Program-made: the position numbers and the translations under genes | The notes under the pieces: generated by a model | Seen by the model: only the letters and a program-made list of their open reading frames with translations | What the model was told of the DNA's origin: nothing | Databases searched by the model: none | Assembly (NCBI RefSeq): GCF_001997295.1 | Contig: NZ_CP019605.1 | Coordinates: 2,356,001-2,420,000 of the forward strand | DNA: 64,000 nt | Reading direction: 5' to 3' | Source of the DNA: Tessaracoccus flavus | Lineage (GTDB): Bacteria > Actinomycetota > Actinomycetes > Propionibacteriales > Propionibacteriaceae | Shown here: one piece after another, positions 1 to 7,715 of the stretch | How the letters are laid out: every line of letters begins with the position of its first letter | Numbering within the stretch: position 1 is the first letter of the stretch

Positions 1-594
1 GACCTTGTCAACGCCGGCGCTGGCTAGGAGACCGATGGCCCGCTCGCCGAGGACGTCTCCCTCGCTCAGCAGCCGGGTGCCCTGACGGAGGTGCTCACCG
101 GCGGCGCGGAGGTATTCGCCCGCCGACACCTTCTCGATCAGGCGGACGTGGTTCTCCTCGACCGCCGCGAACGACGACGGCAGCACCGCGTTGGCGCCCC
201 GGGGCAGGACATCTCCGGCGCCCACGACGACGGCCGCATCAGCCGGGAGGTGGTCGACATCGGCGTCGACGATGGCGAGCGGCGGGGCGAGGTGGCCCTC
301 GTCGTCGAGCAGGTCAGAGGCGCGCACGGCGTAGCCCGCGACCTTGGCGGTGCTAGCCGGCGGTACGTTGATCATCGAGTCGATGTCCTCGCACATCACC
401 TGATCCCAGGCTTCGAGCAGCGACATCCCGAACGGCTTGAGGGGTTCGACCAGTTCGAGGAGATAGGCGGTGTGGTCCGCCACGCTGCGCAGGCCCTGCG
501 CGTCGGCCGCGGGAGGCTCCGGGAGTCGGGGCTCCTCGATGATCTCTTCTTCTACAACGTCGTCGTCCTGCTTCTTGCGACCAAACCAAGCCAT
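1..594 (-). CDS. MoeA/Glp-like molybdopterin molybdotransferase homologue, N-terminal part (runs off left edge)
   Basis: The reverse strand encodes 198 residues starting MAWFGRKKQDDD. After an acidic, proline-rich leader of about 30 residues, it shows the MoeA N-terminal pattern: a helix ending CEDIDSMINVPP, then GYAVRASDLL, then a VLPRGANAVL loop and a GEHLRQGTRLL segment. MoeA normally inserts molybdate into adenylylated molybdopterin. Here the usual NSAMDGYA motif is STAKVAGYA and the usual TGA before LPEGADAVV is AGD, so residues tied to catalysis are changed. Mycobacteria carry moeA beside the cyclo-ligase and galU, which supports the family call. The start is supported by a -10-like box 6 nt upstream (leaderless). 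Catalytic activity is doubtful; the rest of the protein lies outside the window. Confidence 0.7.
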   Translation of the reverse strand, partial: MAWFGRKKQDDDVVEEEIIEEPRLPEPPAADAQGLRSVADHTAYLLELVEPLKPFGMSLLEAWDQVMCEDIDSMINVPPASTAKVAGYAVRASDLLDDEGHLAPPLAIVDADVDHLPADAAVVVGAGDVLPRGANAVLPSSFAAVEENHVRLIEKVSAGEYLRAAGEHLRQGTRLLSEGDVLGERAIGLLASAGVDKV

Positions 595-611
595 GCTTCT
601 ACGATAGGCCA
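595..611. promoter_or_regulatory. Shared bidirectional -10 element between two divergent, probably leaderless genes
   Basis: Only 17 bp separate the two divergent ATG codons. The heptamer TACGATA (600-606) reads TACGAT on the plus strand, ending 6 nt before the ATG at 612, and TATCGT on the minus strand, ending 6 nt before the ATG at 594. Both fit the actinobacterial TANNNT -10 box and the spacing expected when transcription starts at the A of ATG. No Shine-Dalgarno sequence fits in the gap. That both genes are leaderless is inference. Confidence 0.55.
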
Positions 612-1187
612 ATGCCTAGTGACGCCCAGAAGGACTCGCTGCGGAGCCGTGTCTCGGCGGCCCGCTCGCGAGTCACCGACGGCGAATGGAGCGCGGTCAG
701 CCGCGCCATGACCCGCTCGGCCCTCAACTTCGCGGACGCACGACCGACGGCGACCGTCGCTCTCTACGCGTCCCGGGCCGCGGAGCCGGAGACGGGCGAG
801 CTCATCACAGAACTCGCACGGAGGGGATGGCGCGTGTTGCTGCCCGTCATCCGACGTGCCGTCGACTGGGCCGAATTCGGCGGCTGGGATGAGATGGCGG
901 TCGGTTGGGGCGGGATCCCGCAACCGACAGGGCCGCGCCTCGGAGCCCCTGCGCTCGCCTCGGCGAGCCTCATCTTCGTTCCGTGCACGGCGATCGGGCG
1001 GGACTTCTCGCGACTGGGCACCGGCGGCGGGTGGTACGACCGCGCGCTGCTCCACCGCACCGCAGACGCGGCCGTGATCGCGCTGGTCAGAGAGGCGGAC
1101 GTGTTCGACACCGTGCCGACCGAGCCGCACGACGTCGCGGTGGACGGTTACATCACCGAGGCTGGCGCGACGTTCAAAGACTCGTGA
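612..1187 (+). CDS. 5-formyltetrahydrofolate cyclo-ligase
   Basis: This 191-residue protein converts 5-formyl-THF to 5,10-methenyl-THF using ATP, in cytosolic one-carbon metabolism. An N-terminal basic helix (KDSLRSRVSAARSR) is followed by the conserved VALYASRAAEPET region, a WRVLLPVI segment, and the family signature near residues 130-142 (GRDFSRLGTGGGWYDRAL), which forms the phosphate and substrate site. Length matches the family. The start has a TACGAT box 6 nt upstream and no ribosome binding site, so the mRNA is probably leaderless. Its neighbours (MoeA-like, FmdB, MscL) recall the mycobacterial Rv0985c-Rv0994 neighbourhood. Confidence 0.93.
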   Translation: MPSDAQKDSLRSRVSAARSRVTDGEWSAVSRAMTRSALNFADARPTATVALYASRAAEPETGELITELARRGWRVLLPVIRRAVDWAEFGGWDEMAVGWGGIPQPTGPRLGAPALASASLIFVPCTAIGRDFSRLGTGGGWYDRALLHRTADAAVIALVREADVFDTVPTEPHDVAVDGYITEAGATFKDS

Positions 1188-1300
1188 GCCGGCGACGGTC
1201 GCCATGCGCGGCCGCCGGCCCCGCGAGGCGCTTCTTGCCTGCTTTGGGCCGTGGGCCGCGCGCGTCTATCATGGCTGCGACTCGAGACGCAAGGACACCA

Positions 1301-1570
1301 ATGCCTACCTACCAGTACCGCTGCACCGAATGCGGCACCGACCTTGAGGTCGTGCAGAAGTTCACCGACGACGCGCTGACCGTGTGCCCGGACTGCGACG
1401 GCGAGCTGCGAAAGGTCTTCAACGCCGTCGGCGTCGTCTTCAAGGGTTCCGGCTTCTACGCGACCGACTCCCGCAAGTCCAAGACCGCCAGTACCAAGTC
1501 GGCCTCCCCCGCCGCCGAGAAGGCTGCCCCCAAGACCGAAGCCCCCAAGGTTGAGGCGAAGTCGGCCTGA
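1301..1570 (+). CDS. FmdB family zinc-ribbon protein
   Basis: An 89-residue protein opening MPTYQYRCTECGTDLE, with two CxxC pairs (CTEC near residue 8 and CPDC near 34) that form a zinc ribbon. A GSGFYATDSR segment follows, then a lysine/alanine/proline-rich low-complexity tail of about 35 residues. This is the FmdB-type regulatory or putative nucleic-acid-binding family; its biochemical role is not established. It lies 113 nt downstream of the cyclo-ligase in the same orientation, the usual actinobacterial arrangement. The tail is the variable part in homologues. A good intrinsic terminator follows. Confidence 0.88.
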   Translation: MPTYQYRCTECGTDLEVVQKFTDDALTVCPDCDGELRKVFNAVGVVFKGSGFYATDSRKSKTASTKSASPAAEKAAPKTEAPKVEAKSA

Positions 1571-1586
1571 CCCGGTCCTGACGTGA

Positions 1587-1620
1587 GCGCTGCCTGGGTT
1601 CGCTGACAGCGCCTTTTTTC
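1587..1620 (+). terminator. Intrinsic terminator after fmdB
   Basis: GCGCTG (1587-1592) pairs with CAGCGC (1607-1612) across a 14-nt loop and is followed by a six-T run. It begins 17 nt after the fmdB stop codon and should end the cyclo-ligase/fmdB transcript. Confidence 0.7.
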
Positions 1621-1675
1621 GACGCGCTCCTGTGGATAAGGGGAAACCGACGCCACCGGTGACGATGAATGCGGT

Positions 1676-2293
1676 GTGCGCCCTCTTCGTTCAGCAGCCA
1701 CCTTCGTCTCGTGGCACCGTCGGCTGATCGGCTCTGTGCTGATTGCGGCCAGCGTCGTCACGATCGCCCAGTGGGTCGCCCGACCCGCACCCGAGACGAG
1801 AGCTGTCGTAACCCTCGCGGTTGACCTCACCGCAGGGCAACTCATCTCGGCCGAGCACGTGGAGATGCGCCAGATCCCCGATAGCGCCCTCCCCCTTGGC
1901 GCCTTCAGCAGCGACGACGGCGTAGTCGGGCGCGCCGTCGCCGTGGGCCTCAGCCGTGGCACGGTGCTGCAGGACGGCCTCCTCGCGAGCGGCCAGGAGG
2001 TGTCAGCTGGGCGCGCCGCGGTACCCATCACGCTGCCGGACGCACGGCTGCTGACCCTGCTGCGGCCAGGCGATGCGGTCACTCTCGTCGCCGTGGGCAT
2101 GGATTCGGCCGACGTGATCACCGATCTCGCGCGCATCGCTGCGCTTCCCACAGAGTCGCAACCGGGCGTGTTATCGGTGGGAAGCGGCGGCGCCGGTGGC
2201 TTGGTGCTCGTGGACGTGCCCGTCGATCAGGCCCCTCGTGTGGCCGCCATGGGCCAGACCGGACAGCTCAGCGTCATCCTCGGAGGTGGCTGA
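1676..2293 (+). CDS. SAF-domain protein, CpaB/RcpC-like
   Basis: A 205-residue protein from a GTG start. One N-terminal membrane segment (about residues 16-34, IGSVLIAASVVTIAQWVA) anchors an extracytoplasmic SAF domain with the typical AGQLISAEHVEMRQIP and VGRAVAVGLSRGTVL motifs. A second beta-rich half follows (PGDAVTLVAVG). CpaB/RcpC proteins assemble Flp/Tad pili, but no other pilus gene is present here, so a pilus role is not shown. Isolated copies between fmdB and mscL occur in other actinobacteria as far as I recall. The start is not certain: no clear ribosome binding site precedes the GTG. Confidence 0.72.
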   Translation: MRPLRSAATFVSWHRRLIGSVLIAASVVTIAQWVARPAPETRAVVTLAVDLTAGQLISAEHVEMRQIPDSALPLGAFSSDDGVVGRAVAVGLSRGTVLQDGLLASGQEVSAGRAAVPITLPDARLLTLLRPGDAVTLVAVGMDSADVITDLARIAALPTESQPGVLSVGSGGAGGLVLVDVPVDQAPRVAAMGQTGQLSVILGGG

Positions 2294-2432
2294 GCGAGTG
2301 GCCACCACTCTATTTGAACGTTATACTTCCGCGGGGGCCTGGCCCCGCCGCGCCCAGCGCGGCATCCCGCGCTGCCGCCGCAGTCGCGGGTCCAATCACC
2401 GCACCTTGCGGATCCACAGAAAGTTGAGCCAC

Positions 2433-2801
2433 ATGAAGGGCTTCAAAGAATTCCTGATGCGCGGCAACCTCATTGAGCTTGCCGTTGCCTTCGTCATGGC
2501 CGCCGCGTTCGCCAAGGTCGTCGAGACCTTCACCGCCATGTTCATGGACCTCCTGGGCAAGCTTGGCGGCACCCCCGACTTTTCCTCCTACAACCCCGGC
2601 GGCATCTCCGTCGGCGCGTTCCTGACCGCGCTCGTGGCGTTCTTCATCGTCGCCGCCATCATCTACTTCGGCGTGGTCCTGCCCTACACCAAGGCCAAGG
2701 AGCGCTTCGACAAGTCCGTCGAGGAAGCCCCCGCCCTTACGAAGTCGGAGCAGCTCCTCGAGGAGATCCGCGACTCGCTCCGCGGCCGCAACGCTCTCTG
2801 A
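2433..2801 (+). CDS. mscL: Large-conductance mechanosensitive channel
   Basis: A 122-residue inner-membrane channel that opens under membrane tension to release solutes during hypo-osmotic shock. The start MKGFKEFLMRGNLIELAVAF is the canonical MscL N-terminus, with TM1 containing the constriction region. A periplasmic loop (PDFSSYNPGG) and TM2 (AFLTALVAFFIVAAIIYFGV) follow, then a charged C-terminal helix (EQLLEEIRDSLRGR). It is slightly shorter than the E. coli protein. The reading frame stays open upstream, but this ATG gives the conserved N-terminus and is preceded by a purine-rich GAAAGTTGAG. A strong terminator follows the stop. Confidence 0.96.
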   Translation: MKGFKEFLMRGNLIELAVAFVMAAAFAKVVETFTAMFMDLLGKLGGTPDFSSYNPGGISVGAFLTALVAFFIVAAIIYFGVVLPYTKAKERFDKSVEEAPALTKSEQLLEEIRDSLRGRNAL

Positions 2802-2818
2802 GTCGTTCGCAAGCATCG

Positions 2819-2858
2819 GCGAGGGGCATCACCCGTTGGGTGGCGCCCCTCGCTTATT
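2819..2858 (+). terminator. Intrinsic terminator after mscL
   Basis: GCGAGGGGC (2819-2827) pairs with GCCCCTCGC (2845-2853). An inner CACCC/GGGTG stem extends the hairpin, and TTATT follows. It sits just after the mscL stop and immediately before repeat cluster A. Confidence 0.75.
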
Positions 2859-2875
2859 CCTCTATGAGCGTCCGT

Positions 2876-3285
2876 CCGTCAATCGGTCCCTGAGCAGCTC
2901 GCGAGGAACGAGCGAGCGTCCGTCGAAGGGTAACGACCGAACCCCTACCACCGCCCCCGACCACAGGGCGGCGACCACGGTCGGGGCCGTAACCCTTCGA
3001 CAAGCTCAGGGAACGAGGACGACAAGCTCAGGGACCTGAACCCTGAGCAGTGACGAGCGCTCAGCGCGAGGAACGTCCGTCGAAGGGTGGTCCCTGAGCA
3101 GCTCGCGAGGAACGAGCGAGCGTCCGTCGAAGGGTAACGACCGGATCCCTCCCGCCGCCCTCGACCACAAGGGCGGTGACCACGGTCGGGGCCGTAACCC
3201 TTCGACAAGCTCAGGGAACGAGGACGACAAGCTCAGGGACCACGGAGGACAAGCTCAGGGACCACGAGGCGCCAAGTTCAGGGAG
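2876..3285. repeat. Intergenic composite palindromic repeat cluster A
   Basis: This stretch holds no credible gene. It contains two tandem copies of a long inverted unit. The left arm runs from GGTCCCTGAGCAGCTCGCG to CGTCCGTCGAAGGGTAACG. A GC-rich core of about 50 bp follows (CACCGCCCC...GGGCGG). The right arm is GGTCGGGGCCGTAACCCTTC followed by GACAAGCTCAGGGA, the latter repeated several times. The CGAAGGGTAAC and GTAACCCTTCG sequences form the inner stem. The same unit recurs in clusters B and C in this window. Confidence 0.85.
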
Positions 3286-3291
3286 CATGGG

Positions 3292-3639
3292 TCAGCCCCA
3301 GTGCGGGGGTCGATCCTCCGTGAGACGCCGATCGTCGCGGTCCAGCGGCCGCACCGTGGGCATGGTCGGGCGGAGTCCGTCGAGGCCCAGCGCCGAGCGT
3401 GCCTCCGCCAACGCCGCGTCGAAGCGGGCGAACCCGATCGCACGCCGAGTGTCAGGGCCGACGTCGAACGGCCAAGCCGCGCGTACCTCCTGGCACCGGG
3501 CGCGGATCTCCCCAAGCCGACGCCGGTCGTAACCGAGTTCCGCCAGCTGGCCCTCCAACAGCGCTGGCGAGGTGAGCTGCAACCGCTCCCCCGTCAGCGC
3601 CTGGCCCAGCGCCTCGGCCAGCGCGGCGTCATCACTCAA
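3292..3639 (-). CDS. Hypothetical protein downstream of the UDP-glucose pyrophosphorylase
   Basis: I do not recognise this 115-residue protein. The frame uses G or C at most third codon positions, like real genes here, and encodes helical sequence (LAEALGQALTGERLQLTSP, LGEIRARCQEVRAAWPF) followed by an Arg/Asp-rich tail. It overlaps the 3' end of the pyrophosphorylase gene by 8 nt if it starts at the TTG at 3639, which suggests translational coupling. No good ribosome binding site is visible, and the frame stays open up to 3702. Its stop lies within a few bases of repeat cluster A. The start and reality of the gene are both uncertain. Confidence 0.45.
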   Translation of the reverse strand: MSDDAALAEALGQALTGERLQLTSPALLEGQLAELGYDRRRLGEIRARCQEVRAAWPFDVGPDTRRAIGFARFDAALAEARSALGLDGLRPTMPTVRPLDRDDRRLTEDRPPHWG

Positions 3640-5008
3640 GGGTGGTGCCGGCAGGGACCTGCTGACCCTCGCCTTCGTCGGGCAGCGTGACGTCACCGAC
3701 AACCTTGACGCCCGGCCCGAACGTCCAGTCCCCGGTCACCTTGAGCGACGTCGCACGGCGTAGCGACGGCGCCACCGGGATGCGCTGTTCGAACTTGTCG
3801 ACCTTCTTGTAGTACCGGGAGTCGAGATCGATCTCCGGGGTGCTCGACGTGCGGGCGATGAGGCGCCCCTCGTCGTTGAGTTCGTAGACGTCGGAGCGCA
3901 GCAGGAGAAGCTCATTGGTGGTCTTCACCGGCAGGAACCGGTCCCGACCGACGCAGATCGCAGTCGCGCCCTCAAACACCTCGATCGCCGCTCCCATAGC
4001 CGACTCCACCTGAATCACCGGGGTCGACGACGAATCGCTCGGGTCCACCGTCTTCTCGTTGCGGATGAGCGGCAGGCCCAGCACCGAGCCACGCTCGGTG
4101 AGCGTCTCCCGGAGCACCTGCAGGTCGAACCACAGGTTGTTGGTGTGGAAGAACGGGTGCCGGTGCTCGTCGGTGAAGAATTCCATCTCCTCGCTGGCCG
4201 TCTGGGCGGTGTCGCGAAGGATCAGCTGACCATCGGACTTGCGCACCGCGAGGTGGCCGCCCTTCTTGTCGTTGATGGTACGACGGCAGAGCTCGGCCGC
4301 GTAGGGAGCTCCGGACTGCGCGAACCAGCCGGCGATGGTGGCGTTGGGCGCGGCGCCGAGGTTGTCGCCGTTCGACACGCAGGCGTAGCGGAACCCGGCC
4401 TCCAGCAGCGCGTCCAGGACGCCGGAGCCCTCCAGCGCCGGGTAGAGGTCGCCGTGACCCGGCGGGCACCACTCCAGCGTCGGGTCGGCGGGCCATTCGA
4501 CCGGGGTCAGGTCGTCGGCTCGGAGCTTCGGCTCCTGGTTCTGCATGAAGCTCAGCGGCAGGTCACCGACGGGCAGCTCGGGGTACTTCGAGAGGTAGTC
4601 GAGGGTGTCGGCCTCCGTGCGGAACGAGTTCATCAGCAGCAGCGGCAGGCGCGCGTCGTAGCGCTCTCTCGCGGCCAGCACCTGCTGGGCGAGGAGATCG
4701 AGGAAGTTGTTGCCGTCGCGCACCTCGAGGAGAGTCTTGGCCTTGTCGAGACCCATCGACGTCCCGAGCCCGCCGTTGAGCTTGATGATGACGGTCTTCT
4801 GGATCGCCTCGCGCGCCTGAAGATCGGTGATGTCGACGTCGGCGAGCATCGGCGGGTCCAGCAGCGGCTCGATGGAGTCCTCGCGGATGATGCCGGTCTC
4901 GCCGGATTCCAGCAGCTCGTAGAAGCGCGTGAACACCTCGATCGCCGGCGTTGAGACTCCCGCCTCTTCCATCTTCGCGCGGGCGGCGGCAAGGCCTTCT
5001 TTGGACAT
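3632..5008 (-). CDS. UTP--glucose-1-phosphate uridylyltransferase (eukaryotic-type UDPGP family)
   Basis: A 458-residue cytosolic enzyme making UDP-glucose from UTP and glucose-1-phosphate. The nucleotide-binding motif KTVIIKLNGGLGTSMGLDKAKTLLEV (in part: LNGGLGTSMG near residues 75-84) is the UDPGP family signature. NSFRTEADTL, FMQNQEPKL, CPPGHGDLYPAL and VSNGDNLGA follow in the expected order. The C-terminus carries a left-handed beta-helix-like segment (GDWTFGPGVKVVGDVTL). This is the larger eukaryote-like form, also found in bifidobacteria, not the 300-residue GalU of E. coli. The ATG at 5008 was chosen because AAGGGAG lies just upstream, although the frame extends further. Confidence 0.93.
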   Translation of the reverse strand: MSKEGLAAARAKMEEAGVSTPAIEVFTRFYELLESGETGIIREDSIEPLLDPPMLADVDITDLQAREAIQKTVIIKLNGGLGTSMGLDKAKTLLEVRDGNNFLDLLAQQVLAARERYDARLPLLLMNSFRTEADTLDYLSKYPELPVGDLPLSFMQNQEPKLRADDLTPVEWPADPTLEWCPPGHGDLYPALEGSGVLDALLEAGFRYACVSNGDNLGAAPNATIAGWFAQSGAPYAAELCRRTINDKKGGHLAVRKSDGQLILRDTAQTASEEMEFFTDEHRHPFFHTNNLWFDLQVLRETLTERGSVLGLPLIRNEKTVDPSDSSSTPVIQVESAMGAAIEVFEGATAICVGRDRFLPVKTTNELLLLRSDVYELNDEGRLIARTSSTPEIDLDSRYYKKVDKFEQRIPVAPSLRRATSLKVTGDWTFGPGVKVVGDVTLPDEGEGQQVPAGTTLE

Positions 5009-5120
5009 GGTGGCTCCCTTCGGTGTGACCGTGACCGATCCTAGCCGCCGTGGGCTGGGCCGCAACGACCCCCTCCTCTTCCCTCAAACCCCGACGCGCG
5101 CCGGCCGTGGCGAGAGATGG

Positions 5121-7715
5121 CTACTCCTCGACGCGCACGATCCCGTGCGCACCGCGCTCGGCGTCGACCATGATGTGGCTGACCACCGGGTAGTGGCCGG
5201 CCTCCGGGAACGTGAGTTCCACGAAACCGCCCTCCGCTGGCTGCAGGGCCAGCGCCTGCGATCCGCCCCCTGAGTTGCCGAACGGATCGACGCCGTCTCG
5301 CAGCACGTACCCGCCCTCGCGGTAGACGGTGTCGAACTGCCCCCCGACGATGTGGAAGCTCGTGGGCCGGTTTGGTCCGGCGTCGAGCACCCAGAACCTG
5401 ACCCGCTCGCCGACCCGCGCGGCGAACGGCTGCTGGTCGTACTGGTTCGCCACCCCGTTGAACACCACACGGTCGGGCTGCTCGGCCAGGACGGCGTCTG
5501 CGTCGACGTCGGAGGCGTCCTCCGCGCTCGCGGCGTCGTCGGCGAACACCTCGGACTGCACGAGCACATACTCCCGGTCCACCTCGGGCAGACCCTCGGC
5601 GGGCTCGATGATCACCGCACCGTGCATGCCCGCCGCGATGTGGGCGCTCATCGGCATCGTCGAGCAGTGGTACATCCAGATGCCCGCCCTCTCCGCCGTA
5701 AACGTGTAGACGAGGCTCTCCCCCGGGGCGATGGTGCGCATCGGCACGTCCGGCGCGACGGCTCCGGCGTGGAAGTCGATCGAGTGGCCCATCGTGCCGT
5801 CGTTGATGAGCGTGATCTCAAACCGGTCGCCCACCTTGCCGCGCAGGGTGGGCCCCACCGACGCCCCGTTGAACGTCCAGCGCCGCTGCCAGAGGCCTGG
5901 CGCGACCTCGAGCGGCACCTCCGTGACCCTGAACTCGTGCCGGTGGACAGTGCCGTTCGGCAGAGCAGGGGCAACCGGATCGACGACGGAGCTGAGCCTC
6001 GCGCTCGGGTCACCGTGCGCGGGCTGATGCCCCTCGTGCGCCGCGGGCGCGTCGTCGGGCGGGGCTTCTCCCGCACCGCGCACCACCACGTCGAGGGTCA
6101 TCCCCATCTGCCGGTGGCCCACCACGGTGCACCACCCCTCGAGGCTCTCCCCCACGACGCCGAGGTCGAGCTCGGCTGTTTCGCCGTGGGCCAGCCGTGG
6201 CGTGCGCGAGGCTCCGACCGCGAGATCGTGGACGTTCGTCGGATCCTCGTTGGTCAGCACGACGACGACCCGGTCTCCCTGGTCCACCTCGATGCGGTTG
6301 GGTTCATAGCTCATGCCGACCGCCGAGACTTCCACCCGAACCGTCTCCCCCGACGGCGCGACGGCGGAGGTCGGCGGCGCCGGGGCGGCGATGCCCGCCG
6401 CTCCGGGGTCGATGCCGAACCCCACCGTGACGGCCAGCGCCAGCGCCGCCACGCCGGCCATGAGGCCGCTGCCGGTCATCGCGTTGGGACGCTCGTGAGG
6501 GGCCGCCGGCTCGCCTGCGGCTGCACGCCGCCGCTCCGCCACCGAGGCGCGGATCCCGGCGATCAGCAGCGGGACGAAGACCAGCAGCGCAAGGAGCACC
6601 GTCGACGACACCGTCACGCGGATCCAGCCGGGGAGCGGGAGTAGCCACAGCAGCAGGCCGGCGTTGATGACGACGAGTCGTGCCGTGGCCCACCGGTCGA
6701 AATGCCGGGCCCCCGCGCGAACGACGCGCGGCCCGCCGCCGAGCACCGACGGCAACAGGTAGCTCAACGCTCCTGTGAGGAGTTGCAGGCCGAACCCGAC
6801 CACCCATACCGACGCGATGAGTGGATAGCCGGACGCCAGCTCGAGGTCGTCGGCCCGCAGGACGTGCACGGCGGTTGCCACGAGCCCGACGACCGCCCAC
6901 ACGCCCGCCGCACCGATGGACGCCGACGCGAACTCCTTCGGCGGGCTCTTGCGGAGCGGGGCGACGAGGCTGCGCCCCCAGTACACGATGGCGGCCGCGT
7001 AGGCCGCGATGCCGAGCGCTGCGGCAGGCCGCCAGCCCGCCACCGAGCCGGCGATGACGACTGCCAGCGCCCCTATGAGCAGTGGCAGCGCGCGTTTGGC
7101 GAGAGCCTCGGCGCGGTCGTCCATCCGCGTGCGCAGCACGGTGGGCCAGAACGTGACGAGCGTCCCGACGACGGTCAGCCCGATCCAGCCGAGCAGCATG
7201 GTCATGGTGTGGGCCACCAGCAGGTTCGCGTGCCATCTGCTGTCCAGCCCCCAGGCCAGCGCCGTGCCGAAGCCAGCGCCGACGGGGAGACACGCGGCGG
7301 CCGCCACGTAGTAGCGGACACAGATCCGGAACCGCCCCGGCAGGGCCCGCCGAAGGTCCGCCAGGAGCAGTGTCGCGTGCCAGACGACCGCCGCGGTCAC
7401 GAGCAGCGCGCCCACCAGCACCAGCCACCACTGGGCAATCGGCACCCCGACGAGGACGAGGAGGGACCCGAGCCCCAGGACACCCAACCGACGGTTGTGC
7501 CGGTTGCGGGCGTCGTCGTCGTGCCTGGTCCTCAGCAGCGCGGCGGTGAAGTGGGCGCTCCACACCATCGCTGCGTGGGTCAGGGCGCCCAGCGCGACGA
7601 GATGAACCATCAGCCACGTGGCTTCCGGCACCCACTGATGGGCGATGGCCACGACGCCCGCGGCCACCAGCCAGAAGACGAGCGCGTAGTCGCGGAGCGA
7701 CCTGCCGCGCCTCAC
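5121..7715 (-). CDS. nirK: Membrane-anchored copper nitrite reductase (NirK) fused to a multi-span domain and an extra cupredoxin
   Basis: An 864-residue protein. Roughly residues 1-440 are polytopic membrane sequence with NnrS-like features (HTMTMLLGWIGLTVVGTLV, TFWPTVLRTRM). Residues 455-545 form a blue-copper cupredoxin with His/Cys/His/Met ligands (NVHDLAVG, GWCTVVGHRQMGM). From about 570 comes a two-domain Cu nitrite reductase: type 2 site HSIDFHAG (near 645), type 1 site YHCSTMPMSAHIAAGM (near 683), and SFHIVGGQFDTVYREG near 790 supplying the third type 2 histidine. It reduces nitrite to NO outside the membrane; the extra cupredoxin could deliver electrons. The GTG at 7715 overlaps the preceding stop as GTGA, so translation is coupled. 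Confidence 0.88.
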   Translation of the reverse strand: MRRGRSLRDYALVFWLVAAGVVAIAHQWVPEATWLMVHLVALGALTHAAMVWSAHFTAALLRTRHDDDARNRHNRRLGVLGLGSLLVLVGVPIAQWWLVLVGALLVTAAVVWHATLLLADLRRALPGRFRICVRYYVAAAACLPVGAGFGTALAWGLDSRWHANLLVAHTMTMLLGWIGLTVVGTLVTFWPTVLRTRMDDRAEALAKRALPLLIGALAVVIAGSVAGWRPAAALGIAAYAAAIVYWGRSLVAPLRKSPPKEFASASIGAAGVWAVVGLVATAVHVLRADDLELASGYPLIASVWVVGFGLQLLTGALSYLLPSVLGGGPRVVRAGARHFDRWATARLVVINAGLLLWLLPLPGWIRVTVSSTVLLALLVFVPLLIAGIRASVAERRRAAAGEPAAPHERPNAMTGSGLMAGVAALALAVTVGFGIDPGAAGIAAPAPPTSAVAPSGETVRVEVSAVGMSYEPNRIEVDQGDRVVVVLTNEDPTNVHDLAVGASRTPRLAHGETAELDLGVVGESLEGWCTVVGHRQMGMTLDVVVRGAGEAPPDDAPAAHEGHQPAHGDPSARLSSVVDPVAPALPNGTVHRHEFRVTEVPLEVAPGLWQRRWTFNGASVGPTLRGKVGDRFEITLINDGTMGHSIDFHAGAVAPDVPMRTIAPGESLVYTFTAERAGIWMYHCSTMPMSAHIAAGMHGAVIIEPAEGLPEVDREYVLVQSEVFADDAASAEDASDVDADAVLAEQPDRVVFNGVANQYDQQPFAARVGERVRFWVLDAGPNRPTSFHIVGGQFDTVYREGGYVLRDGVDPFGNSGGGSQALALQPAEGGFVELTFPEAGHYPVVSHIMVDAERGAHGIVRVEE

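Noticed and set aside
2945..3230. Short open frames inside repeat cluster A
   Set aside because: They translate palindromic repeat DNA, recur in other clusters with the same sequence and have no ribosome binding site.
2876..3285. Possible CRISPR array because of repeated 14-nt units
   Set aside because: Repeats are irregularly spaced, differ in length, lack unique spacers of constant size and no cas gene is present.
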